From the NCBI RefSeq assembly GCF_900115955.1, contig NZ_FOYL01000001.1:124001-188000 (forward strand): DNA of 64,000 bases, in the 5' to 3' direction. The position numbers and the translations under genes are program-made. The notes below the pieces were generated by a model, which was given only the letters and a program-made list of their open reading frames with translations, was not told the origin of the DNA and ran no database searches. Shown here one piece after another: positions 25,516-33,788 of this stretch; the stretch's first letter is position 1; every line of letters begins with the position of its first letter. This stretch comes from Lentzea waywayandensis. GTDB lineage: Bacteria > Actinomycetota > Actinomycetes > Mycobacteriales > Pseudonocardiaceae.

Positions 25516-26421
25516 TTGAAAGGCCATTCATCAATCCAATGGCGAACAGAGGCAAACTGCCTCAAGTGCGACAAGATCGGGCTGTGCTCCACCGTCGGCC
25601 GATGTCTGGCCGAGAGCACCGGAGCCGCCAGGATAACGTCGGTCGCCAAAGCGGTCGACTACATGATCGAGCACCTGCCGGAACCAATTCAGCTCAGCGA
25701 CGTGGCACGTGCGGGCACATTGAGCCCATTTCACTTCCACCGGGTCTTCCGAGATGTCACCACCACGACGCCGGCCCGGTTCCTGACCTCACTCCGAATG
25801 GCCGAGGCTCGGCGCCTGCTGCTGGTCACGCAGAAGACCGTGACCGACGTGTGCACCTCGATCGGCTATTCCAGCCTCGGGACCTTCATCAGCCAGTTCG
25901 GCAAGCTGACCGGGTTGTCGCCACGCCGGTTCCGGTGTGTGATCGAGCAGATCGGGCACATTCCCGTCGAGGAGCTCGTCGAGGCAGGCCCGGAGCTGGC
26001 GGCGGCCTCCGGGCCGATCGGCGCCGTGACCGGCCTGCACGGTGAGCCCTGCAACGCGTTGCTCGGACTCTTCCGGCTGAACCGGCCGCAGGAGCTGCCG
26101 ACGTTGTTCCACGCCATCGCGACGAACCGGCTGGTCGCCCTTCCCCCGGTCGCGGACGGTGACTACGAGCCGATCGCCGTCGCGGTCGGCCCGGACGCGA
26201 CCGTGCGCGACGTGCTGGCCACCCCCATCGGCGCGCTCGGCCGGATCGGGTTCGGCTACTCACCCGTGACCGTCACCGGCGGCCGGTGCCGGCACCCGTT
26301 CCAGGTCGCGTTGCGCAGGCAACGCCGCTTCGACCCGCCCGTCGAGGTCACCCGGCCGCTGCTGTCTCTCGCGCGCCGGCGCGTTCTGCGCATCTCCCAC
26401 TCCACCCCGGCCATCGGGTGA
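25516..26421 (+). CDS. AraC-family regulator with N-terminal Cys cluster
   Basis: A 301-aa regulator. After a short N-terminus, residues about 42-140 form the AraC/XylS double helix-turn-helix (VDYMIEHLPEPIQLSDVARAG, SPFHFHRVFR, ARFLTSLRMAEARRLLL, VTDVCTSIGYSSLGTFISQFGKLTGLSPRRFR). The DNA-binding part is thus near the N-terminus and the effector region C-terminal. Residues 15-30 hold Cys15, Cys18, Cys24 and Cys30 (C-x2-C-x5-C-x5-C), which could bind Zn or an Fe-S cluster. The TTG start has GGAG upstream; a later Met (residue 50) would remove the first helix. AraC regulators occur in known enediyne clusters (for example SgcR2), so it may control this locus. Confidence 0.82.
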   Translation: MKGHSSIQWRTEANCLKCDKIGLCSTVGRCLAESTGAARITSVAKAVDYMIEHLPEPIQLSDVARAGTLSPFHFHRVFRDVTTTTPARFLTSLRMAEARRLLLVTQKTVTDVCTSIGYSSLGTFISQFGKLTGLSPRRFRCVIEQIGHIPVEELVEAGPELAAASGPIGAVTGLHGEPCNALLGLFRLNRPQELPTLFHAIATNRLVALPPVADGDYEPIAVAVGPDATVRDVLATPIGALGRIGFGYSPVTVTGGRCRHPFQVALRRQRRFDPPVEVTRPLLSLARRRVLRISHSTPAIG

Positions 26422-26453
26422 CCTGACCCCGGTGCCGGACCCGCAAGCCAAAA

Positions 26454-26485
26454 GCGGGGTGAGCGGCCGAAACCGCTCACCCCGC
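26454..26485. terminator. Bidirectional hairpin terminator
   Basis: A perfect 13-bp stem, GCGGGGTGAGCGG with its complement, around a 6-base loop lies between the convergent AraC gene and the HEAT-repeat gene. Confidence 0.85.
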
Positions 26486-26499
26486 TTCGCCGTGCTGGG

Positions 26500-27717
26500 T
26501 CAGGAGTGCATCCAGCCGGTGCGGGTGCAGAACTGCACACCCGGCTCGTCCGCGATGTTGTCCTGGTTGGTGTCGACCTCGGCCTCGTGCGTCGAGTAGA
26601 TGTCGAGGGAGTTGACGTCGATCTTGCCGTCGCCGTCCCAGTCGACCAGCTTGCCCTTGAACGTGCCCGTGATGTAGGCGTTGGCCAGCGGGCCGGTCGG
26701 GGTGTCGAGCGTGCCCAGGATGCTGTTGCCCGGGAACAGGATCTCCTCGAGCGAGCTGCCGCGCATCGTCTCGAAGTTGATGTAGCCCCACGTCTGGACC
26801 GCACCGCGGACGTAGCGGATCGCGGGCTTGCCCTTGATCTCCATCAGCGGGTCGGTGGTCCACTCGCCGGAACGCTTGGCGGAGACCATCTCGTTGCGGT
26901 GGCCGAGCGAGTCGTTGTCCGCCTGGCCGGACATGAAGATCGGCCGCAGGCCACGCGACTCGAAGAAGAAGCTGCCCCGGCCCGCGCTGGCGTGGTTGGT
27001 CACGCCGCGGAACAGGAAGTTCTCCACGTGCGGCGTGCCGTCGTCGTGCAGGCCCGCCAGGTTCTTGCTGATCACCAGCTGCTGGTCACGCGTCGCGGAG
27101 TTCGGGCAGGCGTGCGCCTGGCCGTAGCTGCGCGCGAGGCCCTGGGGCGCCAGGGAGATCTTGCCCCAGTGCCGGCCGGTGTCGTCGAGCCGCACGTAGA
27201 CGTCGACGTCGATGTTGAGCAGGATCGTCTCGTCGAACGTGCGGTCCGGGTCCTGCTTCCACGAACGGCTGTCGAACGCGGGCAGGCCCGTGGTGAGCTC
27301 CGACGCGAACAGGCGAGCCCACTCGCCGACGTCGGCGTCGTCGTCGTTGACGAAGCCCTGCAGCGCCTTGAGCGCCCTGGGGCCGCCAATCTTCTCCAGC
27401 GCCCACAGCGCGTTCCAGCGGACCTCGCGCACGCTGTCGGTCTTCACCGCTTCGGTGAGCAGGTCGACGGCGCCCGGCAGCCCGCGATCCACGTACTGGA
27501 ACAGCGACTGCTCCCGGATCATCGGGTCCCGGTGGTTCAGCGCCTCCTGCGCGACCTGGTCGTCCGTGCGGACGTCGAGCCGGATCGCGGTCCGCTTGAG
27601 GAACTCCCCGAAATCACTGTTGAGACGTGCGGGGTCACCCTGGAGGTAGTGATCCCAGACAGGAGCCTGTGCTTCTACACCGCTTACCTGTCCCAGATCG
27701 ACAGACTCAAGTGCCAT
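26500..27717 (-). CDS. HEAT-repeat and EF-hand-like protein, unknown
   Basis: A 405-aa protein that I do not recognise as a named family. Residues about 55-155 are HEAT/PBS-lyase-like helical repeats (AQEALNHRDPMIREQSLFQYVDRG, VREVRWNALWALEKIGGPRALKALQGFV). The middle is beta-rich (FDETILLNIDVDVYVRL, GRGSFFFESRGLRPIF). Near the end come two acidic loops, DWDGDGKID and DTNQDNIAD, that look like EF-hand or dockerin-type calcium sites. I started at MALESVDLG, with AAGGA eight bases upstream. No signal peptide is visible. Its position at the edge of the enediyne locus is suggestive only. Confidence 0.72.
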   Translation of the reverse strand: MALESVDLGQVSGVEAQAPVWDHYLQGDPARLNSDFGEFLKRTAIRLDVRTDDQVAQEALNHRDPMIREQSLFQYVDRGLPGAVDLLTEAVKTDSVREVRWNALWALEKIGGPRALKALQGFVNDDDADVGEWARLFASELTTGLPAFDSRSWKQDPDRTFDETILLNIDVDVYVRLDDTGRHWGKISLAPQGLARSYGQAHACPNSATRDQQLVISKNLAGLHDDGTPHVENFLFRGVTNHASAGRGSFFFESRGLRPIFMSGQADNDSLGHRNEMVSAKRSGEWTTDPLMEIKGKPAIRYVRGAVQTWGYINFETMRGSSLEEILFPGNSILGTLDTPTGPLANAYITGTFKGKLVDWDGDGKIDVNSLDIYSTHEAEVDTNQDNIADEPGVQFCTRTGWMHS

Positions 27718-27979
27718 GCCGGTCATCCTTTCCGAACCGATCAGCAACATTGGCTCTAACCGTGGACGCAAGTAAGCCCTGACCAGCTAGAAGAGCGCAC
27801 TGGCCAGCTACTTGACGATCCATTTCCGCTTCGGATAACCACGTTGAGGACATTAATCCCGGGTGAGCGGATGAATTCCGGGCTGCTCTTCAACGCTGTC
27901 TCCACTAAAGCCGGGTTCACGGCCGCAGTCAACGCGGTACGCCAATCGAGCAATCGAGCGTAAAAACACCGAAGAATTC

Positions 27980-29947
27980 CTATGAGAGCTCTCTCGCGCC
28001 GTCCGGTCGCCGTCGGGTGACACCTGCTCCGTCCAGCAGTTCGAGCAGCGGCACGGCGGTGCGGCGGGTCGTGTTCCAGGCCTGGCGCGCCTGACTGACG
28101 GTGAAGGGTTCTCCCAGCCCTCGCACCACCTCGGCAGCCAGCCGATCCGCGCCCGGCAGCACCACCACGCCGGGCGCGAGCAGGAGCAGCCGGCCCGCTC
28201 GGACCGCGCTGGCCAGTTCCGCCGCCCGCAGGCCCGCCTGCGCGAGGTCGTGCGCTTCGGGAGCGCGGAAGGGGTTCCGCCGCAACGACTCCGCGATCGC
28301 CGCGACTCCCTTCTCGACCGCGTCCGGCAGCGCGGCACGTCCCACCACCACACCGTCCTCAACGGACAGACCGGCGGCGCGCACGAGCTCGCGGGTGACC
28401 TCAGCCGACGGCACCGAGAACCGATCGGCGAGCACCGGCAACGGCATCCCCCGCACCAGCGGCCGTTCCGCGCACCAGCCGGCCACCTCGCCCGGTGCCC
28501 GGCCGACGAGCGACTCCCACGTGGCAGGGTCCACGTGCCAGCCTCCGGCGACCGGCCGTCCGGTGGCGGGCAGACCGGCGGAGCGGAAGTCACCGTCGCG
28601 CAGGAACCGCCTGCGGCGCAGCAGATCCACCGCCAGCCCGGGCAGGTCGACCCGTGTCTCGCCGCGGCCGGCCACGTCCGCACGCGGGAGCGCTGCCGCC
28701 ACACCGGCCGCACGCGGGAGCGCTGCCGCCACACCGTCCGCAGGCGGGAGCGCTGCCGCCACACCGTCCGCACGCGGGAGCGCTGCCGCCACACCGTCCG
28801 CACGCGGGAGCGCTGCCGCCACACCGTCCGCACGCGGGAGCGCTGCCGCCACACCGTCCGCGAGCCCGGCCAGGGCCACCAGTTCCGCGCCCCTGCGCGC
28901 CCCCGCACCCCGCCGCGTCAGCTCCGCGGGCCACACGTCGGCGACTACCGCCCCCACCGGCGGACCGGCACCTCCCGGATCGCGGAGCAACAGCCGGTCA
29001 CCGGGCCGCACCGGCACTTCACACGCGGTCCGGAGCCTCGCCGCTCCTGGTCCCAGCGCGCGCACCCGCACGGACACGGCCGCGGTGCCGAAGTGCAGCA
29101 TCAGCTCCTGAGCGCGCGGCGGACCGCCACGCCACAGGACGTCGAACTCGTCCACCGGACGCCATGCTTGCGGCGGCGCGAGCAGCGCGTCGCCACGGCG
29201 CACGTCCACACGGCCGCCCGCCAGGTTCACCGCCACCCTGCGCACCGGGCGCGCGACGACCACCGGTCGCTCGCACACCTGCAGGCCTCGCACGCGGAGC
29301 AGCAGGCCCGTGCGCGCACATCGGAGCCGGTCACCGAGGCGCACCGAACCACCCGCCAGGGTGGCGGTGACGACGGTGCCCGCACCGGTCACCGTGAACG
29401 AGCGGTCCACCCAGAGCCGCACGTCCGCGCTGTCGTCCGCCGCCCCGTCCTGGCCCGCCACCAACGCGTCCAGGCCCGCACGCAACTCCGGCAGGCCCGC
29501 GCCGGTCAACGCGCTCACCGCGAACACGGGGATGCCGGACAGGGAGGTGCCCGCGAGCGCGCGGCGGGCCTCGGCGGCGGCCGGGCGCGGGTCCGCGCGA
29601 TCGGACTTGGTGATCACCAGCACGCCGCGGCCGGTGCCCAGCGCGTCGAGCGCCGCGAGGTGCTCGGCCGACTGAGCGGACCAGCCCTCGTCCGCGGCCA
29701 CGGCGAACAGCACCGCCGGCGCGGGCGCGGCTCCCGCCAGCATCGTGGCCACCAGCCTGCGGTGCCCGGGAACGTCCACGAAGGACACTTCCGCGCCGCC
29801 GGGCAGCCGCGTCCACACGAAGCCGAGACCGACGCTCATGCCGCGGGCCCGCTCCTGCGCCCAGCGGTCCGGTTCCCTCTCCGTCAAAGCCCTGACCAGC
29901 GCGGACTTGCCGTGGTCGACGTGCCCGGCGGTCACGATCACCGGCAC
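27980..29947 (-). CDS. selB: Selenocysteine-specific elongation factor SelB
   Basis: A 655-aa SelB: a GTPase that brings Sec-tRNA(Sec) to UGA codons next to a SECIS element. The N-terminus has TAGHVDHGKSALVRAL (P-loop), ERARGMSVGLGFVW (switch I), VDVPGH and TKSD. Domains II and III follow (about residues 180-340). The C-terminal half carries winged helices that read the SECIS. Between them, residues about 363-422 are six copies of ADGVAAALPR from a 30-bp tandem repeat. GTG start at 29947 overlaps the selA stop by 10 bp, so they are coupled. Confidence 0.95.
   Translation of the reverse strand: MPVIVTAGHVDHGKSALVRALTEREPDRWAQERARGMSVGLGFVWTRLPGGAEVSFVDVPGHRRLVATMLAGAAPAPAVLFAVAADEGWSAQSAEHLAALDALGTGRGVLVITKSDRADPRPAAAEARRALAGTSLSGIPVFAVSALTGAGLPELRAGLDALVAGQDGAADDSADVRLWVDRSFTVTGAGTVVTATLAGGSVRLGDRLRCARTGLLLRVRGLQVCERPVVVARPVRRVAVNLAGGRVDVRRGDALLAPPQAWRPVDEFDVLWRGGPPRAQELMLHFGTAAVSVRVRALGPGAARLRTACEVPVRPGDRLLLRDPGGAGPPVGAVVADVWPAELTRRGAGARRGAELVALAGLADGVAAALPRADGVAAALPRADGVAAALPRADGVAAALPPADGVAAALPRAAGVAAALPRADVAGRGETRVDLPGLAVDLLRRRRFLRDGDFRSAGLPATGRPVAGGWHVDPATWESLVGRAPGEVAGWCAERPLVRGMPLPVLADRFSVPSAEVTRELVRAAGLSVEDGVVVGRAALPDAVEKGVAAIAESLRRNPFRAPEAHDLAQAGLRAAELASAVRAGRLLLLAPGVVVLPGADRLAAEVVRGLGEPFTVSQARQAWNTTRRTAVPLLELLDGAGVTRRRPDGARELS
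28681..28860. repeat. 30-bp in-frame minisatellite in selB (6 copies)
   Basis: Six directly repeated 30-bp units with no spacers. Four are essentially identical and two differ by single bases (28710 region and 28743). They encode decapeptides of the type ADGVAAALPR. Copy number is likely variable between strains. Confidence 0.95.
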
Positions 29948-31212
29948 GGCGGGTCGCCTGCCGCGAGAACCGCGCGAGCCAGCGCGTCGTCGTCGGCCGG
30001 ATCGACGGTGCGCAGGTCGAGCAGGCAGCGTCCGCCCTCGACCCGTCCTACGACCCGCTCGGCGCGCAGCGCCGCGGCGAACCGTTCCGGCAGAGCGACG
30101 GCGAAACTGGGCAACCGCACTCCCGGCGCCGCGCCACCGCCCACCACCGAGGTGGTCGCGACCACCTCGGCACCGTCCACGGCCGAAGCGAGCGCATGAG
30201 CTCTGCGCTGCATCGAGGCGGCATCCGCCGACAGCATCACCGCGACCGGGGACTCCGGCCCGCGCAGCGTCGCCTCCAGCGCGGCCAGCACCAGCTTCCC
30301 CGCCCGCAGCGCCCGCGCCGCCGGATGCCTGCGCAACGAGGTCACGATGTCCCGGTCGCCCAGCAGCAGCCCGCCCTGAGGTCCACCCAGCAGCTTGTCC
30401 GCGCTCGCGGTCACCAGCGCCGCCCCGCAACGCAGTGCCGTCGTCGCGTCCGGCTCGTCGGGCAGCCGTGGATCGGGCGCGAGCAGCCCTGAGCCGATGT
30501 CCACGACCACGGGGACCCCGCAGCCGGCCAGTTCCGCCACGCTCGCGGCCGACGTGAAGCCTTCGACGCGGAAGTTCGACGGATGCACCTTCAGCACGAA
30601 CCCGGTGTCCGGTCCGATCGCGGCGGCGTAGTCGCGCGCGGTCGTCCGGTTGGTGGTGCCGACCTCGCGCAGCCGCGCTCCCCCGGCGGTCAGCAGTTCG
30701 GGGATGCGGAACCCGTCGCCGATCTCGACCAGCTCACCCCTGCTGATCACGATCTCGCGTCCCGGTGCCAGTGCCAAGGCGCACAACAACAATGCGGCGG
30801 CGTTGTTGTTCACGACGTGTGCCGCCCCGGCGTCCGGCACGGCGTCGCACAGGGCCACGAGGGCTCCCCGGCCACGTGGGGCACGGTGTCCTGTGACGAG
30901 GTCGAACTCGACGTCCGTCCACCCGGCGGCGGCCGCGAGCGCCGCACGGGCGGCGGCGGACAGCGGCGCGCGTCCGAGGTTGGTGTGGATCAACACTCCC
31001 GTGGCGTTCAGCACCGGGCGCGCGGCGAGTCCGGCGAGCGAGGCCATCGCCGCCTGGGACACCTCGGCGGAACTCAGCCGGCCTCCACGGGCCTCCTCCT
31101 GTGCCGCGTGGATCGCCGACTTGACCGCCGCACGGCCGTGCACCGCCACGGCCTCGCGCAACGGCGAGGAGGCGAGCAGCGCACCCGTGCTCGGGATGGT
31201 CCGCCGCGCCAT
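29938..31212 (-). CDS. selA: L-seryl-tRNA(Sec) selenium transferase SelA
   Basis: A 424-aa PLP enzyme that converts seryl-tRNA(Sec) to selenocysteinyl-tRNA(Sec) using selenophosphate. The N-terminal tRNA-binding part is followed by LNATGVLIHTNLGRAPLS, VVNNNAAALLLCALALAPG and ISRGELVEIGDGFRIPE. The lysine expected to hold PLP is Lys273 in SADKLLGGPQGG. Length is close to the family's usual 420-470. It lies just upstream of selB (10-bp overlap), with the tRNA-Sec gene 21 bp before its ATG on the same strand. Confidence 0.95.
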   Translation of the reverse strand: MARRTIPSTGALLASSPLREAVAVHGRAAVKSAIHAAQEEARGGRLSSAEVSQAAMASLAGLAARPVLNATGVLIHTNLGRAPLSAAARAALAAAAGWTDVEFDLVTGHRAPRGRGALVALCDAVPDAGAAHVVNNNAAALLLCALALAPGREIVISRGELVEIGDGFRIPELLTAGGARLREVGTTNRTTARDYAAAIGPDTGFVLKVHPSNFRVEGFTSAASVAELAGCGVPVVVDIGSGLLAPDPRLPDEPDATTALRCGAALVTASADKLLGGPQGGLLLGDRDIVTSLRRHPAARALRAGKLVLAALEATLRGPESPVAVMLSADAASMQRRAHALASAVDGAEVVATTSVVGGGAAPGVRLPSFAVALPERFAAALRAERVVGRVEGGRCLLDLRTVDPADDDALARAVLAAGDPPCR

Positions 31213-31232
31213 GCAGCCTCCACCGTCGTCTG

Positions 31233-31327
31233 TGGCGGAGGCGGACGGGAATCGAACCCGCCGGCGGCAGGTCCTGCCGCCCGTCGGTGTTGAAGACCGA
31301 GCCGGCCACCAGACCGGATACGCCTCC
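31233..31327 (-). tRNA. selC: tRNA-Sec (anticodon TCA), CCA encoded
   Basis: The gene reads as a 95-nt tRNA on the minus strand. The acceptor arm is GGAGGCG paired with CGCCTCC, followed by G and an encoded CCA. The anticodon loop is CTTCAAC (anticodon TCA, reading UGA), the variable arm is long and GC-rich, and the T arm has TTCGATT. Length, anticodon and its place next to selA all identify it. It lies 66 bp from the divergent selD start. Confidence 0.95.
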
Positions 31328-31392
31328 CTGCGCGTTCCAGGATCGGCAAGCCAGCGGAACATCGACTTCTCCTGGCTTGCCAAGGTCGGGTC

Positions 31393-32367
31393 ATGACCAC
31401 TCCCAGACTGACCGAGACCGCCGCCGGCGGCGGTTGTGCGTGCAAGATCCCTCCCGGCGAGCTGGAAGACCTCCTCGCCAAGGCCGTCCCCGCGTTCCCC
31501 GGTCTGCTGGTGGGCACCGGGGACGACGCGGCGGCGATCCGGATCGACGGCGAGCGCGCCGTTCTGTCCACTGTGGACTTCTTCCCGCCCGTCGTCGACG
31601 ACGCCCGCGACTGGGGCCGCATCGCCGCCGCCAACGCCCTGTCGGACGTCTACGCCATGGGCGGTGAGCCGGTGCTCGCGGTGAACCTACTGTGCTGGCC
31701 GCGCGCGAAGCTGCCGATGGAGCTCGCCGCCGAGGTCCTGGGCGGCGGGGCGGAGATCGCGGCGCAGGCGCGGTGCCCGGTCGCGGGAGGCCACAGCATC
31801 GACGACGCCGAACCCAAGTACGGCATGGCCGTCACGGGCATCGCCCACCCGGATCGCCTGCTGCTCAACAGTTCCGGCGTGCCGGGCACGCCGCTGTCGC
31901 TGACCAAGCCGCTGGGGATCGGCGTCCTCAACACCCGGCACAAGGCGACAGGCGAGGTGTTCGCCAACGCCGTGGCCGCGATGGTGACCTTGAACGCCAT
32001 CGCGTCACGGGCCGCGGTGGCCGCCGGCATCCGCTGCGGCACTGACGTCACCGGCTTCGGCCTGCTCGGCCACACCCTCGAACTGGCCAGGGCCAGCGGC
32101 CTGACCGCGGTGATCGACAGCACCGCGGTGCCGCTGCTCGACGGTGCGGCCGAGGCGGTGCGCGACGGCTTCGTCAGCGGTGGCACCCGGCGCAACCTGG
32201 AGTGGGTTCGCCCGCACACCGACCTCGGCGGCGTGGACGAGGCCACCGCGGTGCTGCTCGCCGACGCACAGACGTCCGGGGGCCTGCTGCTGGCCGGCGA
32301 GATCCCCGGAGCACCGGTCGTCGGCGAACTGGTCCCCCGCCGCGAGCACCTCGTCGTGGTGCGCTGA
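31393..32367 (+). CDS. selD: Selenophosphate synthetase SelD (Cys form)
   Basis: A 324-aa AIR-synthase-type enzyme that makes selenophosphate from selenide and ATP. The active-site loop GGGCACKIPPG carries Cys15 and Lys18 (Sec or Cys in other organisms; here plain Cys). ATP/Mg elements follow: GTGDDAAAIRIDGERAVLSTVDFFPPVVDD and NALSDVYAMGGEPVLAVNLL, then VAGGHSIDDAEPKYG. Together with selA, selB and tRNA-Sec it completes the Sec pathway. It starts 66 bp from the tRNA gene and runs divergently. Confidence 0.95.
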   Translation: MTTPRLTETAAGGGCACKIPPGELEDLLAKAVPAFPGLLVGTGDDAAAIRIDGERAVLSTVDFFPPVVDDARDWGRIAAANALSDVYAMGGEPVLAVNLLCWPRAKLPMELAAEVLGGGAEIAAQARCPVAGGHSIDDAEPKYGMAVTGIAHPDRLLLNSSGVPGTPLSLTKPLGIGVLNTRHKATGEVFANAVAAMVTLNAIASRAAVAAGIRCGTDVTGFGLLGHTLELARASGLTAVIDSTAVPLLDGAAEAVRDGFVSGGTRRNLEWVRPHTDLGGVDEATAVLLADAQTSGGLLLAGEIPGAPVVGELVPRREHLVVVR

Positions 32368-32407
32368 TCTGTCCGTTTCGCCCGTTCCTCCAATCGTGTG
32401 ACCCCAT

Positions 32408-32427
32408 TTGACAAATGGAATTGTCAA
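32408..32427 (+). promoter_or_regulatory. Inverted repeat over TTGACA, putative autoregulatory operator
   Basis: Arms TTGACAA and TTGTCAA separated by 6 bp, placed over a -35-like TTGACA. A -10-like AACGAT follows 17 bp later, and the ATG is only 7 bases after that, suggesting a leaderless mRNA. The site sits directly before the ArsR-type gene, so autoregulation is likely. Confidence 0.7.
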
Positions 32428-32442
32428 TTGAACGATGGGTCC

Positions 32443-33060
32443 ATGGGCGGTGGCATCAACTACCTCGGCGAGCCGGACGCGGTGGCGGTCGTACTGGCCC
32501 CACTGCGCAGGAAACTGCTGGCCAGGTTGCGTGAGCCGGCGTCGGCGACCCAGCTCGCGGCGGCGCTCGGCCTGCCGCGGCAGAAGGTGAACTACCACCT
32601 GCGGGCACTGGAGACCGCGGGCCTGGTCGAGCTGGTCGAGGAGCGCCAGCGCCGCGGGTGCGTGGAGCGCATCATGCGGGCCAGGCCGGGCGCGATCGTC
32701 GTGGATCCGACGGTGGTGAGCCACGACGAGGACTCCCCGGAGCAGCTCAGCCTGATCCAGGACCAGTACGCGGCCGAGCACCTCATCGACGTCGCCGCCG
32801 CGACCGTCCGCGACCTCGCGCGGATGCAGGTCAAGGCGGACGAGACGGGCAAGCGCCTGCTCACCTTCACCGCCGAGACCGACGTGCGGTTCGCGAGTCC
32901 CGCGGACGTGCACAGCTTCACCGACGAGCTGACCGAGGCGCTGCGCGAGATCGCGGCCCGGTACGACACGCGGGACGGCCGCCCCTACCGGGTCGTGGTC
33001 GGCGGTCACCCGACCCCCAAGCCGATTGACAAGTCGAACGAACAGGGAGAGAACCGATGA
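32443..33060 (+). CDS. ArsR-type winged-helix regulator
   Basis: A 205-aa HTH regulator, paralogue of the one at 8556: ArsR-like winged helix (PLRRKLLARLREPASATQLAAALGLPRQKVNYHLRALETAGLV) in residues about 15-80, then a helical C-terminal domain with no metal-site cysteines. The preceding ATG in frame has no ribosome site; I chose MGGGINYL, with a promoter immediately upstream suggesting leaderless translation. Its last codons overlap the START gene (ATGA), so the regulator and a ligand-binding protein are made together. Confidence 0.82.
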   Translation: MGGGINYLGEPDAVAVVLAPLRRKLLARLREPASATQLAAALGLPRQKVNYHLRALETAGLVELVEERQRRGCVERIMRARPGAIVVDPTVVSHDEDSPEQLSLIQDQYAAEHLIDVAAATVRDLARMQVKADETGKRLLTFTAETDVRFASPADVHSFTDELTEALREIAARYDTRDGRPYRVVVGGHPTPKPIDKSNEQGENR

Positions 33061-33773
33061 GTGACGTCCAGGCCACCGACACCCCGCGGCTGGAGATCCG
33101 GGTTGCGACCACGGTCGACGCCGCCTGGCGGGCACTGCGGGACAAGGACGTGATCAGGCAGTGGCACGCGTGGCAGTCCGGTGAGCTCGAGGCCGAGCTC
33201 GACTCGATCTACTTCACCGACGTCGTCGAGGACGCCGAGAACCACACGCTCGTCCCCAACGGGGGCGACCGGTTCGAGATCCGCGAGGACGGCGACGGCG
33301 TGCGCATCACGCTGGTCCGCGCCCCGCTGAGCGGCGACGCCGAGTGGGACGCGTACTACGACGACGTCACCGAGGGCTGGACCTCGTTCCTGCACCAGCT
33401 GCGGTTCGCCCTGGAGCGCAAGCCGGGCGAGCAGCGGCGCACGCTGTTCCTCGGCAACCGCCACACGTACTCCGGCACCGTCATCGAGCGCCTCGAACTG
33501 GACTCCGCGGGTGAGCCGGGCAGCCGCTACACCGCCACCCTCGCCGGCGAGGCGGTCGAGGGCGAGGTGTGGTTCCGCTCGGAGCACCAGCTCGGCGTCA
33601 CGGTCGACTCCTGGGGCGAGGGCCTGCTGATCATCGCGGGCACCGGCCCCTCCTCGACCGACCCTGCCGGGACGTCGATGGCACTGCTGAGCACCTACGG
33701 CCTGGCCGACGACGTGTACTCCCTGCTCGACAAGCGGTGGTCCCAGTGGTGGGCCGAGAACACGGGCAAGTGA
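33057..33773 (+). CDS. SRPBCC/AHSA1 protein with C-terminal extension
   Basis: A 238-aa protein: AHSA1/START fold in residues 1-130 (LEIRVATTVDAAWRALRDKDVIRQWHAW and YDDVTEGWTSFLHQL), then an extension of about 100 residues (QLGVTVDSWGEGLLI) similar to that of the START protein at 9172. It is translationally coupled to the ArsR gene, a pairing seen widely in actinomycetes where the START protein may bind the inducer. The ligand is unknown. Confidence 0.8.
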   Translation: MSDVQATDTPRLEIRVATTVDAAWRALRDKDVIRQWHAWQSGELEAELDSIYFTDVVEDAENHTLVPNGGDRFEIREDGDGVRITLVRAPLSGDAEWDAYYDDVTEGWTSFLHQLRFALERKPGEQRRTLFLGNRHTYSGTVIERLELDSAGEPGSRYTATLAGEAVEGEVWFRSEHQLGVTVDSWGEGLLIIAGTGPSSTDPAGTSMALLSTYGLADDVYSLLDKRWSQWWAENTGK

Positions 33774-33788
33774 GCGAGGAGGGTTCTC

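Noticed and set aside
25306..25527. 73-aa minus-strand ORF in the A/T-rich gap
   Set aside because: No ribosome site, start lies over the AraC start, and there is no recognisable motif.
28681..28860. Possible CRISPR array from 30-bp repeats
   Set aside because: The repeats are directly adjacent with no spacers, stay in frame, and encode a decapeptide inside selB.
31393..31470. SelD as a selenoprotein
   Set aside because: The active-site codon is TGC (Cys15), and no in-frame TGA is present.
33024..33044. TTGACAAGTCGAA near the end of the ArsR gene as a second operator
   Set aside because: It lies inside coding sequence, and the second arm does not match TTGTCAA.
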